From assembly GCA_959596505.1 (NCBI GenBank), contig CAUFWM010000007.1:1-47987 (forward strand): a DNA stretch of 47,987 nucleotides, in the 5' to 3' direction. The translations under genes and the position numbers were made by a program. A model generated the notes under the pieces. It saw only the letters and a program-made list of their open reading frames with translations, was not told the DNA's origin and did not search any database. Shown here in pieces: positions 1 through 7,479 of this stretch (the stretch's first letter is position 1; every line of letters begins with the position of its first letter). This DNA comes from an uncultured Collinsella sp. (GTDB lineage: Bacteria; Actinomycetota; Coriobacteriia; Coriobacteriales; Coriobacteriaceae).

Positions 1-38
1 CGCGATTGGCGAAAATGCGTTGGTGGAAATGGTGAAAA

Positions 39-644
39 TTATATTGACGCTAACAAGCCACAGGAAGTTCGGCAGGGCCGAGCGGAAGTCGCGCCGCGCT
101 CGCGGAGCCTGCGCACCACGAAGCGGTAGCCGCGCGCGCCGTCGCCGTCCTCCAGGAACACGCGCCGCACGAGGGCCCTCAGCGGCGCCAGGCGGTCCGG
201 CCTGGCGATCGCGCGCCGCTGGTAGTCATAGGAGCTCCTCGATATCCTCAAGAAAGCGGTGAGTTCTCTCAAGGACCACTTCCCCGCAGGCCTCAGGCGG
301 TCTATCACCAGGGTCTTCTCCCTGTTCGACATCCCGTCGAGGCTCGCGGCTTTTAAAACGTCGTTCACCGCCCTGAGGACGGCGTTCTCCAGGACGAGGC
401 GCTCTATCAGGGCGTCCTTGTCGTCCGGGTCGATGTCGGGGTACACCGGACCGTCCCCGACGACCTTCGGCAGCTCCATCTTCGCGACCGCCCTCCCGAC
501 GGTTCCGCCCGCGGCCACGGACCTCGTCCAGCGCGCGACGGCGCTCTTGCTCGGCCCGTCGAGCTCCCGGGCTATCTCCCTGCACGAGAGCCCGGAGCGG
601 CGGAGCTCCCCGGCCCTCTCTACTACGGCTCTACTGTATGTCAT
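39..644 (-). pseudogene. IS3-family transposase remnant (OrfA plus start of OrfB)
   Basis: The reading frame starts with an IS3 OrfA-type helix-turn-helix (residues about 1-45, with the motif GLSCREIAREL). A short charged linker follows, then the N-terminal HTH_21-like part of OrfB (WSLRELTAFLRISRSSYDYQ, about residues 122-141). It stops at 201 residues, just where the GYRxVxxxL region leads into the DDE integrase domain, so the catalytic core is absent. OrfA and OrfB parts lie in one frame, whereas most IS3 members use a -1 frameshift. Sequence beyond about position 65 is abruptly AT-rich, which suggests truncation there. It is very GC-rich compared with the island downstream. It is probably inactive. 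Confidence 0.75.
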
Positions 645-660
645 GCGGACTCCAAACCGG

Positions 661-760
661 ACCTTGACGGTCCAACTTTTTGTCCGCAGTCCCCGGCCTC
701 AAAGTGGGAGATTATCCACTCTCGTTCGATACGTGTCCAAAAATCCACTCTCACCCTTCG
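661..760. repeat. probable IS terminal region and short direct repeats
   Basis: Just outside the transposase start codon the minus strand reads GGACAAAAAGTTGGACC, resembling terminal sequences of IS3/IS150-type elements, so the left end of the element is probably near 675-705. Beyond it the decamer GAGAGTGGAT occurs twice on the minus strand (near 713-722 and 745-754). I cannot define the exact terminal base, because the other end of the element is missing. Confidence 0.4.
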
Positions 761-810
761 GATTAGTAAATAACCTATGCGTACCGGCTGGGCTTTGTAC
801 ATGCAATCCA

Positions 811-844
811 TATCGTTGTTCGATAAACTATTCCGATAACGATA
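811..844. promoter_or_regulatory. nested palindromes upstream of DUF2975 gene, candidate operator
   Basis: TATCGTT (811-817) pairs with AACGATA (838-844). Inside it, TATCG (811-815) pairs with CGATA (821-825). The octamer CCGATAAC at 833-840 reappears inverted as GTTATCGG at 1855-1862, in the promoter of the six-Cys peptide. The site lies 21 bases before the DUF2975 start. This pattern suggests a common operator, with the HTH protein at 1434-1763 as the likeliest binder. Confidence 0.5.
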
Positions 845-864
845 GATTCGATGAGGGTGAGTAT

Positions 865-1425
865 ATGTCCAACAGCGTTCAGCGTATGGCCAAGGCGGGC
901 GAGACTGTAAGGAAGCTTGGCTTTTGCATGGCGGTCGTTTTTGCGGGAATGCTCGTCGCTTTCGCCGCGTTGGTTGTTTACGTGATCTGGTATGCGGTTG
1001 CAAACGCTGCTTCTGTCGATTCTTTCGGTGTTGTGACGCTTCTCAATGGCGGGCGCATCGTTATCCCAAGCGGACTGTGCATGGCGCTTGTCATGGGTAT
1101 TTCGCTTGTCGTTTTGTGCGGAATCAGCCGTGACATTTCGCGGGGCGTATCGCCCTTTACCAGGGCGCATGTGCGGCTTATCCGTGTTCTCGCGCTTGCC
1201 TTTGCTGTTAACGCCGCGGTTTCGCTTGTTGGTGCCTATGGATCGGTCAATCTTACCATTGGTGGGCTGGAGCTTTGCGTCGTGCCTCATTCCTTCGTTA
1301 TCGCGATTTGCCAGGGCGTTGCCTTTGACGCGGGGTCGCTTATCGGCGCGGCCGTCTGTTTGTTTGTCTCGGTGATCTGGAGCTATGCCTCGCTGCTCCA
1401 GGAGCAGTCTGACGAGCTTGTGTAG
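865..1425 (+). CDS. DUF2975 family membrane protein
   Basis: This 186-residue protein has four hydrophobic stretches (about residues 19-43, 66-90, 110-130 and 150-175) and short polar termini, as in the DUF2975 family. It pairs with a small Cro/CI-like regulator whose ribosome-binding site (AGGAGGA) overlaps its stop codon. That two-gene arrangement is recurrent in Gram-positive bacteria, and the membrane protein is thought to influence its partner regulator, although the mechanism is not established. An upstream in-frame extension runs back into the IS remnant. The ATG at 865 is chosen because it follows the GAGGGTGAG ribosome-binding site and begins the conserved part. A palindromic candidate operator precedes it. 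Function is inferred only from family and context. Confidence 0.75.
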   Translation: MSNSVQRMAKAGETVRKLGFCMAVVFAGMLVAFAALVVYVIWYAVANAASVDSFGVVTLLNGGRIVIPSGLCMALVMGISLVVLCGISRDISRGVSPFTRAHVRLIRVLALAFAVNAAVSLVGAYGSVNLTIGGLELCVVPHSFVIAICQGVAFDAGSLIGAAVCLFVSVIWSYASLLQEQSDELV

Positions 1426-1433
1426 GAGGAAAC

Positions 1434-1763
1434 ATGAGCTATCTCATCATCGAGCTTGAGACGCAGCTGCTTAAGACCGGAAAGACCAGCTCTGATCTGA
1501 TTCGTGCCACGGGGCATACTCCGGCTAATATTTCTAAGCTAAGAAACGGAAAAATTAAAGCTATTCGTCTTAAGACGCTTCTTGAAATCTGTGATGAGCT
1601 TGATTGTCAACCGGGAGATATTATTCAGCGCGTGAGCGAGAAGGAGCTCGAGGAACTTATTGTCGAGCGCGCGAAGAATGCCGTGAGGCAGATGCGGGAT
1701 GGCAGAGGCAATGAGGTGTCGCTTCCGACATCGGTCTTCGCTGTAGATTTGAGCGACGAGTAG
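1434..1763 (+). CDS. YozG-like Cro/CI (XRE) family transcriptional regulator
   Basis: This is a 109-residue DNA-binding protein. A helix-turn-helix domain covers residues about 5-65. It includes SSDLIRATGHTPANISKLRNG, where the recognition helix ends in NISKLRNGK, and then LKTLLEICDELDCQPGDI, the typical last helices of YozG/HTH_26-type Cro proteins. A charged C-terminal tail of about 40 residues follows. It is translated with the DUF2975 gene upstream (8 bases apart, strong AGGAGGA ribosome-binding site). A terminator hairpin follows, and next comes the promoter of the six-Cys peptide, so it is the natural candidate regulator of the RiPP cluster. Regulation of itself and the peptide promoter is inferred from the shared CCGATAAC/GTTATCGG sequence. 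Confidence 0.85.
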   Translation: MSYLIIELETQLLKTGKTSSDLIRATGHTPANISKLRNGKIKAIRLKTLLEICDELDCQPGDIIQRVSEKELEELIVERAKNAVRQMRDGRGNEVSLPTSVFAVDLSDE

Positions 1764-1801
1764 CATAAAAAGAACAACTATAACGAAATATCAGTGTAAC
1801 G

Positions 1802-1830
1802 GAACCCGTGTCTAACACGGGTTCTTTGTT
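1802..1830 (+). terminator. Rho-independent terminator after HTH regulator
   Basis: GAACCCGTGT and ACACGGGTTC form a perfect 10-bp stem with a CTA loop, followed by TTTGTTT. It separates the regulator pair from the peptide transcription unit. Confidence 0.85.
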
Positions 1831-1841
1831 TATTAATTATC

Positions 1842-1891
1842 TTGACAAATATAAGTTATCGGCAAACAATAACATCAAGAACGAACGATAA
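1842..1891 (+). promoter_or_regulatory. promoter and operator-like sites of the six-Cys peptide
   Basis: A perfect -35 box TTGACA lies at 1842-1847, and AACAAT (1865-1870) is a four-of-six -10 match after a 17-base spacer. GTTATCGG (1855-1862) sits between the boxes and is the inverse of the octamer before the DUF2975 gene. AACGATA follows at 1884-1890. A repressor bound at 1855 would cover the promoter spacer. Confidence 0.65.
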
Positions 1892-1908
1892 AAGAAAGGA
1901 GGAACGAT

Positions 1909-2037
1909 ATGAGCTGGATTGTAAAGCCGAGTTATGTGGACCCCGGTGGTGGGTGCAACGGTTACTGCAAGGCATTCTGTGGAGCACGCGTCTGCGTCAA
2001 TAACTGCAGCAAAAACTTGTGTGTTGTTAATTTCTAG
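1909..2037 (+). CDS. six-cysteine RiPP precursor peptide (42 aa)
   Basis: This small gene encodes 42 residues after a strong ribosome-binding site (AAAGGAGG, ATG at 1909). The N-terminus MSWIVKPSYVDPGGG has no cysteine and would be the leader. The rest holds six cysteines at 16, 20, 24, 29, 33 and 38 with x3/x4 spacing (CNGYCKAFCGARVC, then CVNNCSKNLC), and the peptide ends VVNF. Regular Cys spacing beside a radical SAM/SPASM enzyme and ABC transporters is the hallmark of thioether-crosslinked peptides (ranthipeptides/sactipeptides, including SCIFF-like and other Cys-rich precursor families). It does not match a family I can name with certainty. It has its own promoter upstream and an attenuating hairpin downstream. 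It could instead be a small metal-binding protein, but the neighbours argue for a modified peptide. Confidence 0.8.
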   Translation: MSWIVKPSYVDPGGGCNGYCKAFCGARVCVNNCSKNLCVVNF

Positions 2038-2045
2038 CAGTTGCG

Positions 2046-2083
2046 GCTGCTGCCAGGCGACAGTCTGGCAGCAGCGGTTTTGT
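2046..2083 (+). terminator. attenuating hairpin between precursor and ABC genes
   Basis: GCTGCTGCCAG (2046-2056) and CTGGCAGCAGC (2065-2075) form a perfect 11-bp stem with an 8-base loop. A short, imperfect U-run (GGTTTTGTT) follows. The strong stem with weak U-tract is typical of a partial terminator. It would let the peptide be made in excess of the downstream enzymes. Confidence 0.75.
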
Positions 2084-2105
2084 TATCAAGCAGAATAGGA
2101 GGCCA

Positions 2106-2831
2106 ATGAGCGCATCAGCGATAAAGCTATCAAAGGTGTCAAAGCGCTATGGAAAACGGCGTGTGTTGCATGACGTTTCCTTCGAGGTGAATCAGTCTGA
2201 ACTTTGCGCCCTTGTTGGTGCAAACGGGGCGGGCAAAAGCACGCTTATTAAAATAGTGCTGGGCCTCTGTGAGCCATCGTCGGGGAGCGTGGAGCTCTTT
2301 GGAGGCAAGTCGAAAAAAGAGCTGAGCCTGATGCGGACGCGTGTCGGCTATGTGCCAGATTCCAGCGGAGCATACCAATCCCTCAGTGCGGTGGAGAATC
2401 TTCGGATCCGATGTGCGGAATGGGGGCTCGATGAGACACGTGAGGTTCCTCGCGTCTTGGGCCTAGTCGGGCTGGACGTCGATGAGAAAAAGAGCGTGAG
2501 CAGTTTTTCTCTGGGAATGAAACGGCGACTGGATATAGCTACGGCTTTGTTGGGTGACACCGACGTACTAATTTTCGATGAGCCGGCAAATGGGTTGGAC
2601 CCGCTGGGCATCGAGAGTATATGGGCCCTTATCGGCCGATTGAATCGAGAACAGGGTAAGACCATGCTCATCTCTAGCCATGATTTGGATGAGTTGGCAT
2701 CGGTTGCAACAAGTTGCGTGTTTATTCATGACGGTGAACTGCTGAAAAAGGAATCGATGGATGTCATAAGGGATGAGGCGTCGTCCCTAAAAGAATATTA
2801 CAGGCGCTTGATGAACGCGGTCTCGCTATGA
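2106..2831 (+). CDS. ABC transporter ATP-binding protein (peptide immunity/export type)
   Basis: This is a 241-residue ATPase that would power the two permeases that follow. Walker A is GANGAGKST (about residues 38-46), the signature is FSLGMKRRLDIA (about 137), Walker B is VLIFDEPANGLDP (about 155), and the switch His is in ISSHDLDEL. The profile matches ATPases of the CcmA/BcrA type used in bacteriocin self-protection and ABC-2-like export. The ribosome-binding site AGGAGG lies 4 bases before ATG. Its stop overlaps the next start (ATGA), so the genes are translationally coupled. Immunity against the cluster's own peptide is inferred from context. The substrate could also be another amphiphile. 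Confidence 0.9.
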   Translation: MSASAIKLSKVSKRYGKRRVLHDVSFEVNQSELCALVGANGAGKSTLIKIVLGLCEPSSGSVELFGGKSKKELSLMRTRVGYVPDSSGAYQSLSAVENLRIRCAEWGLDETREVPRVLGLVGLDVDEKKSVSSFSLGMKRRLDIATALLGDTDVLIFDEPANGLDPLGIESIWALIGRLNREQGKTMLISSHDLDELASVATSCVFIHDGELLKKESMDVIRDEASSLKEYYRRLMNAVSL

Positions 2832-3652
2832 AGCGGGCGATCCATCCCATAAAGGCAGATATGATGCGTCTACACAGGATGTTTCCGGCGCAGTTTGGTC
2901 TTACGCTTATGTTGGCGTGCGGTCTTCTCTTCGGCGTTTTTTTAAATAACGGAGCAACGTTGCTAGGCTTTGGCTATGGCGTTTGTGGGGAGGATATTGG
3001 TTTCCTCTGGAATGCAATCGATCCTTCTGCGCCTGATGAGTCCCTTGCGCGCAGCGCTTTTGCCGGTACATCCCTGTTCGTTCCACTCATCGTTTGTTTG
3101 GTGCTTTTACAGGAGCATGGCTATAAAGAGGGATACCGAATTTCTTCAGCAAGAGGTCTCGCCCGCTTTAATGGGGCTCTGGCACATGTGCTTTCGTCTG
3201 CTTTAATAGTCGGTGCAGCATATAGCGCACTTTGCCTTCTTTTGTTTGCAATAGCCATAATGCGTGGGGAGCAAAACTACACGCACGGCATGCTGGCTGC
3301 ATTTTTTCCTGCGATGATAATCAACGCCGTATTGGTGATATCGGTTGCGTTGGAGACGATGACCATCTATCGGATTACAGGCAGCGCTGTATTGAGCGGG
3401 GCTGTAATAATAATTGGATTTGTCATGAGCTTGACGCTCTACGGAACCTTCCTTCAGGCACCTATACCATCCTTGCGATGGATCTTCTTCCTTCCTGGGC
3501 CGTACCTAGGGGTCGGATGTGCCCTTGGGTATAGCGATATGGGGCACCTGGCGCTTCTGGGCTATGGCGTGGCAGCCAGCTGTCTATCGGTATTGATTTA
3601 CGCTCTCGTGACCTGTCGTGTCGGAGGTGTGCTCAATGGCTCGTCAGATTAA
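2828..3652 (+). CDS. ABC transporter permease, first of two
   Basis: This 274-residue protein has about six predicted membrane spans (hydrophobic stretches near residues 22-42, 78-95, 113-140, 160-178, 187-207 and 240-260), as in ABC-2-type permeases of LanE/G-like immunity transporters. Its start overlaps the ATPase stop by 4 bases. Its end overlaps the next permease, so the three genes form one coupled unit. No hydrolase or signal domain is visible. It would form a membrane channel with the ATPase at 2106 and the second permease. I infer a role in peptide tolerance or export from the operon only, because sequence identity of such permeases is low. Confidence 0.75.
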   Translation: MKRAIHPIKADMMRLHRMFPAQFGLTLMLACGLLFGVFLNNGATLLGFGYGVCGEDIGFLWNAIDPSAPDESLARSAFAGTSLFVPLIVCLVLLQEHGYKEGYRISSARGLARFNGALAHVLSSALIVGAAYSALCLLLFAIAIMRGEQNYTHGMLAAFFPAMIINAVLVISVALETMTIYRITGSAVLSGAVIIIGFVMSLTLYGTFLQAPIPSLRWIFFLPGPYLGVGCALGYSDMGHLALLGYGVAASCLSVLIYALVTCRVGGVLNGSSD

Positions 3653-4454
3653 AAGGTTCCTCCATTCAGAATTGAAGCATGTGAGCAAATGGACGTACGT
3701 CTTAATCCTGGCAATTTATGCGTGTATGGTGATATTGCAGCTTAATTCTTTCCCGATGTGGTTCTGTAGCCTCCGCGAGGGCAGTTTCTTGGGCTTTTTC
3801 CCAGACCCGACGCTTAAACTGTCGGCAGAGGACGCCCTTCTATTTGGTAATGCAGAGGTTTTTCGCGGCTTGCTGTTCAACGTGGCCCCGTTGGCTCATG
3901 CATTGTTCTTTCCGTTCATCGCGGCTTGTATTGTGCCGCGCTTTGTTAGTTCGGGCTTTGTCGAGGAACCGTGGGGGCTGTCGGAGGCTCGGGGAGGGAA
4001 GCGGGCGTGCGTTACCGTTGCGCGAACGGTGCTGTCTTCTTTCGCCCTATTGGGCGCGTTTGTCCTGTCAAGTGTCGTTTTGTACTGTCTTAACTGTGCA
4101 ATCGTTTTGGATGCTCAACAGTGTTTCAACCTGAATATGTTTTGCGATCGACTTCTTCTGGCGAGTGCCGTCTGCCTTGCATATGTGGTCTCTTGCGTGA
4201 TCGTTGTTTCCTATTTTGGGTCCGGCTTCGGTCCTATTGGCATGCTGCTGCTTGTCAACGTCGTAACGATCTACATACAGGTCGGAGCCAATTCCATGCT
4301 TCCGTTTCCGTCCTCGATGCTCATGTGGATTTGCGGCGTGACCCCGTTGGAGGATAGTCAATGCACCTCGATTTTAATTGACTGCCTGATTAACGTAACA
4401 AGCGTTCTTGCCATTTGCTTTACCGTCGACCAATTGCGGTCGAGATTTCTTTGA
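3636..4454 (+). CDS. ABC transporter permease, second of two
   Basis: This 272-residue protein has about six hydrophobic spans. It begins with a basic, amphipathic N-terminus (MARQIKRFLHSELKHVSKW) and then the first span. A GTG 18 bases earlier is also possible. ATG 3636 is preferred because GGAGG lies 9 bases before it. It overlaps the upstream permease gene by 17 bases and ends 21 bases before the maturase start. Spans of the two permeases are laid out similarly, which fits a heterodimeric ABC-2-type membrane part driven by the ATPase at 2106. The large outer loop (about residues 30-75) separates span 1 from span 2. Confidence 0.75.
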   Translation: MARQIKRFLHSELKHVSKWTYVLILAIYACMVILQLNSFPMWFCSLREGSFLGFFPDPTLKLSAEDALLFGNAEVFRGLLFNVAPLAHALFFPFIAACIVPRFVSSGFVEEPWGLSEARGGKRACVTVARTVLSSFALLGAFVLSSVVLYCLNCAIVLDAQQCFNLNMFCDRLLLASAVCLAYVVSCVIVVSYFGSGFGPIGMLLLVNVVTIYIQVGANSMLPFPSSMLMWICGVTPLEDSQCTSILIDCLINVTSVLAICFTVDQLRSRFL

Positions 4455-4475
4455 TTGTTTGTGAGGGATAATCAT

Positions 4476-5768
4476 ATGAGGCCGTCTCAATACAACTTGA
4501 TTGAAAACCACGGCGAAAGAACGCTGGTGATGAATGCGAAGACCGGTGCGATCCTTTCGTTGGATAAACAACATGCAGAAAGTATGTGCCGCATGGTATC
4601 GGGAACCGAATGGGAGCCAGATGAATTGCGCGAAGCGTTGCTTCAAGGAGGAATGCTGTTAGAAGATGATCGTGACGAAAAAGAGGAAATGAAGGCGATA
4701 GGCCGTCTTCTTCGATTTTCCAATCGCTCTCTAGGCATGACGATAGCCCCGACATTGGAGTGCAACTTCTGTTGCCCATACTGTTATGAAAAAGGACAAC
4801 GCAAAACGACAATGACTCCGGAGGTTGAAGACCGGCTTGTCTCATTCGTGAAGGAGCGTTCACGGGGGCTGAGCGAGCTTGAGATCGGTTGGTATGGTGG
4901 AGAGCCGTTGCTGCAAGTCGATAAAATTCAGCGGCTTACGGAGCGTATAAAGGCGATCCTTAATCCATAGTGCTCCTATTCGGCATCCATCGTTACAAAT
5001 GGATATCTTCTGACGCCAGAAGTGGCCGAGACTCTCGCGGCTTGTGACGTCAAGATGGCTCAAATAACCTTGGACGGGTCTCGAAAGGACCACGATTCTC
5101 GACGGTTCTTGCGGAACGGACAGCCGACGTACGATGCGATTCTAGACAACGTTTCTAAAGTCACGCATCTGTTGGATATTTCTATCAGGTGCAATGTCGA
5201 TGCCCATAACATTGCCGGTGCTGGCGATTTGCTGGATGCACTCGAGGAAAAGGGCCTTAAAAACAAGGTTGGATTCTATCTGGCGCCTGTCGACAATATT
5301 AACGATACGTGCCCAAGTGACAGTAGTTGTTTTTCGATGGAGGCGTTTTCTCGGGAAGAGCTGGACTTTTATAGTCATGCAGTTGATAGGGGGTTCTACG
5401 TTGACCTGACGGTGCGCTTTAATCCGGCTATTTGTGGCGCCGTTTGTGCAGGGTCGTTTGTAGTGGATCCGGAGGGCTATCTTTATAAATGTTGGGACGA
5501 AATCGGGATGCGTGAACGCTGCGTCGGTACGCTTGCCGAAGGGCCGAGGATGAATGCTCAGCTGGTCCAATGGCTAAACTATGAGCCGAGCGATCATGAG
5601 TGTGAAGAGTGTTTTGCCTATCCCTCATGTATGGGAGGTTGCCCTAATCACGCTCTTCATGGAGGGTCAAAACAGTGCGTATCTCAAAGGTATCAGGTGC
5701 GCCAACGAATGATTTTGACCGAGAAGGCTCAGCGATTGCTTTCGGAACTGGATTCAGCTCATGTTTAA
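4476..5768 (+). pseudogene. radical SAM/SPASM peptide maturase, interrupted by in-frame TAG
   Basis: The frame is continuous from ATG 4476 (GAGGG ribosome-binding site) to 5768 except for a TAG at 4968-4970, codon 165 of about 430. Protein homology runs smoothly through it (AILNP, stop, then CSYSASIVTNGYLL), so a single change such as CAG to TAG is the simplest cause. An N-terminal RRE-like region of about 80 residues comes first. The radical SAM cluster C96-x3-C100-x2-C103 (CNFCCPYC) follows, then WYGGEP near 139-144. After the stop come a SPASM domain with CGAVC (about 320-324), YKCW (about 339) and CEECFAYPSCMGGC. Intact enzymes of this layout crosslink cysteines to other residues in RiPP precursors. 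Either half alone lacks essential parts, so the gene is probably inactive unless the stop is suppressed or is an error. Confidence 0.85.
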
Positions 5769-7380
5769 TCTCTGCGCAAGAACAATAATCAAGAATCCAA
5801 AGTATATAACCTATCTTCTAATGTGCCTGCTCTCGCTTATGGTTGGTCTCGCAATTCCTTTTCTGACGGGACAACTGGTCAACAACTTTGTCGGTGTCGC
5901 GCGAGATGGGGAAAGCGCAATCGCCATCGGCGCTGAGATAGCAGCGCTGGGTATTGTGCGAGCCGGTTTGAATTGCGTCAGTGAGCTGGTCTATGTCGAT
6001 CTGCAAACACATGTGGGATTTGCATTGAATGAAGAGGTGATAAGTCACGTTCAAAGGCTACCACGGGCCTTCTTTTCTAATTTTGATGCCTCATATTACA
6101 ACCAACAGATTAATCATGACGCTAACGATTTGGTGATATTTGTTATAAACGCAAGTGTCCAAAGCGTGAGCAATATAGTGACGTTGCTTGTGGTGTTTGT
6201 TGTCCTGGCGACCATAAACGGTCACCTGGCAATGCTGTGTATGGCTCTTGGCATAATAGGTGGCGCGGTCTATTCGCTTTTCAAAAAGTGTTTGTTCGCA
6301 AGAAGTTTCGAGGCTCAAGAGCAGGAGGCTCGATTCTTTTCCGATCTGGAGAAGCAGCTTAGCAACGCACAATTTATCCGCAGACATGTTCTATTCGAGG
6401 TTTTCAAGCAAAGGCTTGAGCACTCTTTTGCAGAGCTATATCGTTGCGTTTATCAGAACCAGCAAATTAATGCGACCTTTACGTTTGCCAACACTGTCGT
6501 CACATCTTTGGCACAGGGTGGAATCTTGATCCTGGGCGCAAAGGAAGTTCTCGACGGCAATTTGCTGCCCGGCTATCTTATGACGGCGCTAAGCTATTAC
6601 TCCTATTATTCTTCGGCTATTGAATTCTTCCTTGCGCTGGGCAAGGACTATCAAACGTCAAAAGTATCCTACGAGCGTTTGCGGCGCTTGCTGGACATGC
6701 CAGAGGACTCAAATGGGGCCATTATCCTCGCCGATGTTTACGAGGTGAGCTGTTCCGAGCTGGCGTATAGCTATCCTGGGTCTGAAAAAACCGCGTTCAG
6801 AGACATTCGAGCTTCTTTGGAAAAAGGAAAGGTATACGGAATCGTTGGGCCGAACGGTTCCGGTAAGAGCACGCTGTTGGATGTGATAAGCGGTTGCGAT
6901 CCAGAAAACTGCAAGGGTGATATTTGGATTAACGACAAGCCCCTGAGCTCTCTGGACCGTTATGCGCTGCGGAAGCGCAATATCGGGATTACTGAGCAGG
7001 AGCCGCCCCTGACCGAGGGGTCGATACGGGACAATTTAACTCTTTGCTGCAGAAGCACTGAAGAGCGTGACCTTGAGAGCCTCATTGAGAGAATGGGGCT
7101 TAAAAAGATGGTCGATTCAAGTGGTGGACTTGATGTCGAGCTGGACGATAAGCAGAACAACATTTCAGGGGGGGAGAAACAAAAAATAGCGATAATTCGC
7201 CAGCTGCTGAAAAACCCGGACGTGATGATGTTTGATGAGCCGACATCTGCACTTGACAGTCAGAGCAAGCAGGCGTTTATCGAAATCCTTAAGGAAAGAA
7301 AGGGGCGACATATCACGGTCATCGCTACGCACGACCCTGTGCTTATTTCGGCATGCGATGAGGTGATTGAAATTGCCTGA
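5761..7380 (+). CDS. fused ABC exporter (membrane plus ATPase domains)
   Basis: This 539-residue half-transporter has a type-I exporter membrane domain in residues about 1-300 and an ATPase domain from about 330. Walker A is GPNGSGKST (about 363), the signature is NNISGGEKQKIAIIRQLL, Walker B is PDVMMFDEPTSALD, and the switch is IATHD. It starts inside the last codons of the maturase gene (8-base overlap), which strongly ties export to maturation. It has no N-terminal C39 peptidase domain, so leader cleavage would need another protease. It would work as a homodimer in the membrane. It is probably the exporter of the mature six-Cys peptide. A GC-rich hairpin follows. Confidence 0.88.
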   Translation: MFNLCARTIIKNPKYITYLLMCLLSLMVGLAIPFLTGQLVNNFVGVARDGESAIAIGAEIAALGIVRAGLNCVSELVYVDLQTHVGFALNEEVISHVQRLPRAFFSNFDASYYNQQINHDANDLVIFVINASVQSVSNIVTLLVVFVVLATINGHLAMLCMALGIIGGAVYSLFKKCLFARSFEAQEQEARFFSDLEKQLSNAQFIRRHVLFEVFKQRLEHSFAELYRCVYQNQQINATFTFANTVVTSLAQGGILILGAKEVLDGNLLPGYLMTALSYYSYYSSAIEFFLALGKDYQTSKVSYERLRRLLDMPEDSNGAIILADVYEVSCSELAYSYPGSEKTAFRDIRASLEKGKVYGIVGPNGSGKSTLLDVISGCDPENCKGDIWINDKPLSSLDRYALRKRNIGITEQEPPLTEGSIRDNLTLCCRSTEERDLESLIERMGLKKMVDSSGGLDVELDDKQNNISGGEKQKIAIIRQLLKNPDVMMFDEPTSALDSQSKQAFIEILKERKGRHITVIATHDPVLISACDEVIEIA

Positions 7381-7410
7381 CGGGTTAGTGGACCTAGCAT
7401 ATCAAATACA

Positions 7411-7442
7411 GGGGGCGGGCACCGTAGTTGGTGTCCGCCCCC
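7411..7442. terminator. GC-rich hairpin between convergent genes
   Basis: GGGGGCGGGCACC (7411-7423) pairs with GGTGTCCGCCCCC (7430-7442) with one G-U pair and a 6-base loop. It sits between the convergent exporter and C26 hydrolase genes and marks the edge of the AT-richer island. No strong U-run is present. Confidence 0.6.
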
Positions 7443-7479
7443 CCTGGCATGGATGGTTTTAGCCGGTGTGGTTCGTAAG

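Noticed and set aside
4968..4970. TAG read as pyrrolysine
   Set aside because: No pyrrolysine genes are seen in the window, and a radical SAM/SPASM enzyme has no reason to need it here. A nonsense mutation or base error is simpler.
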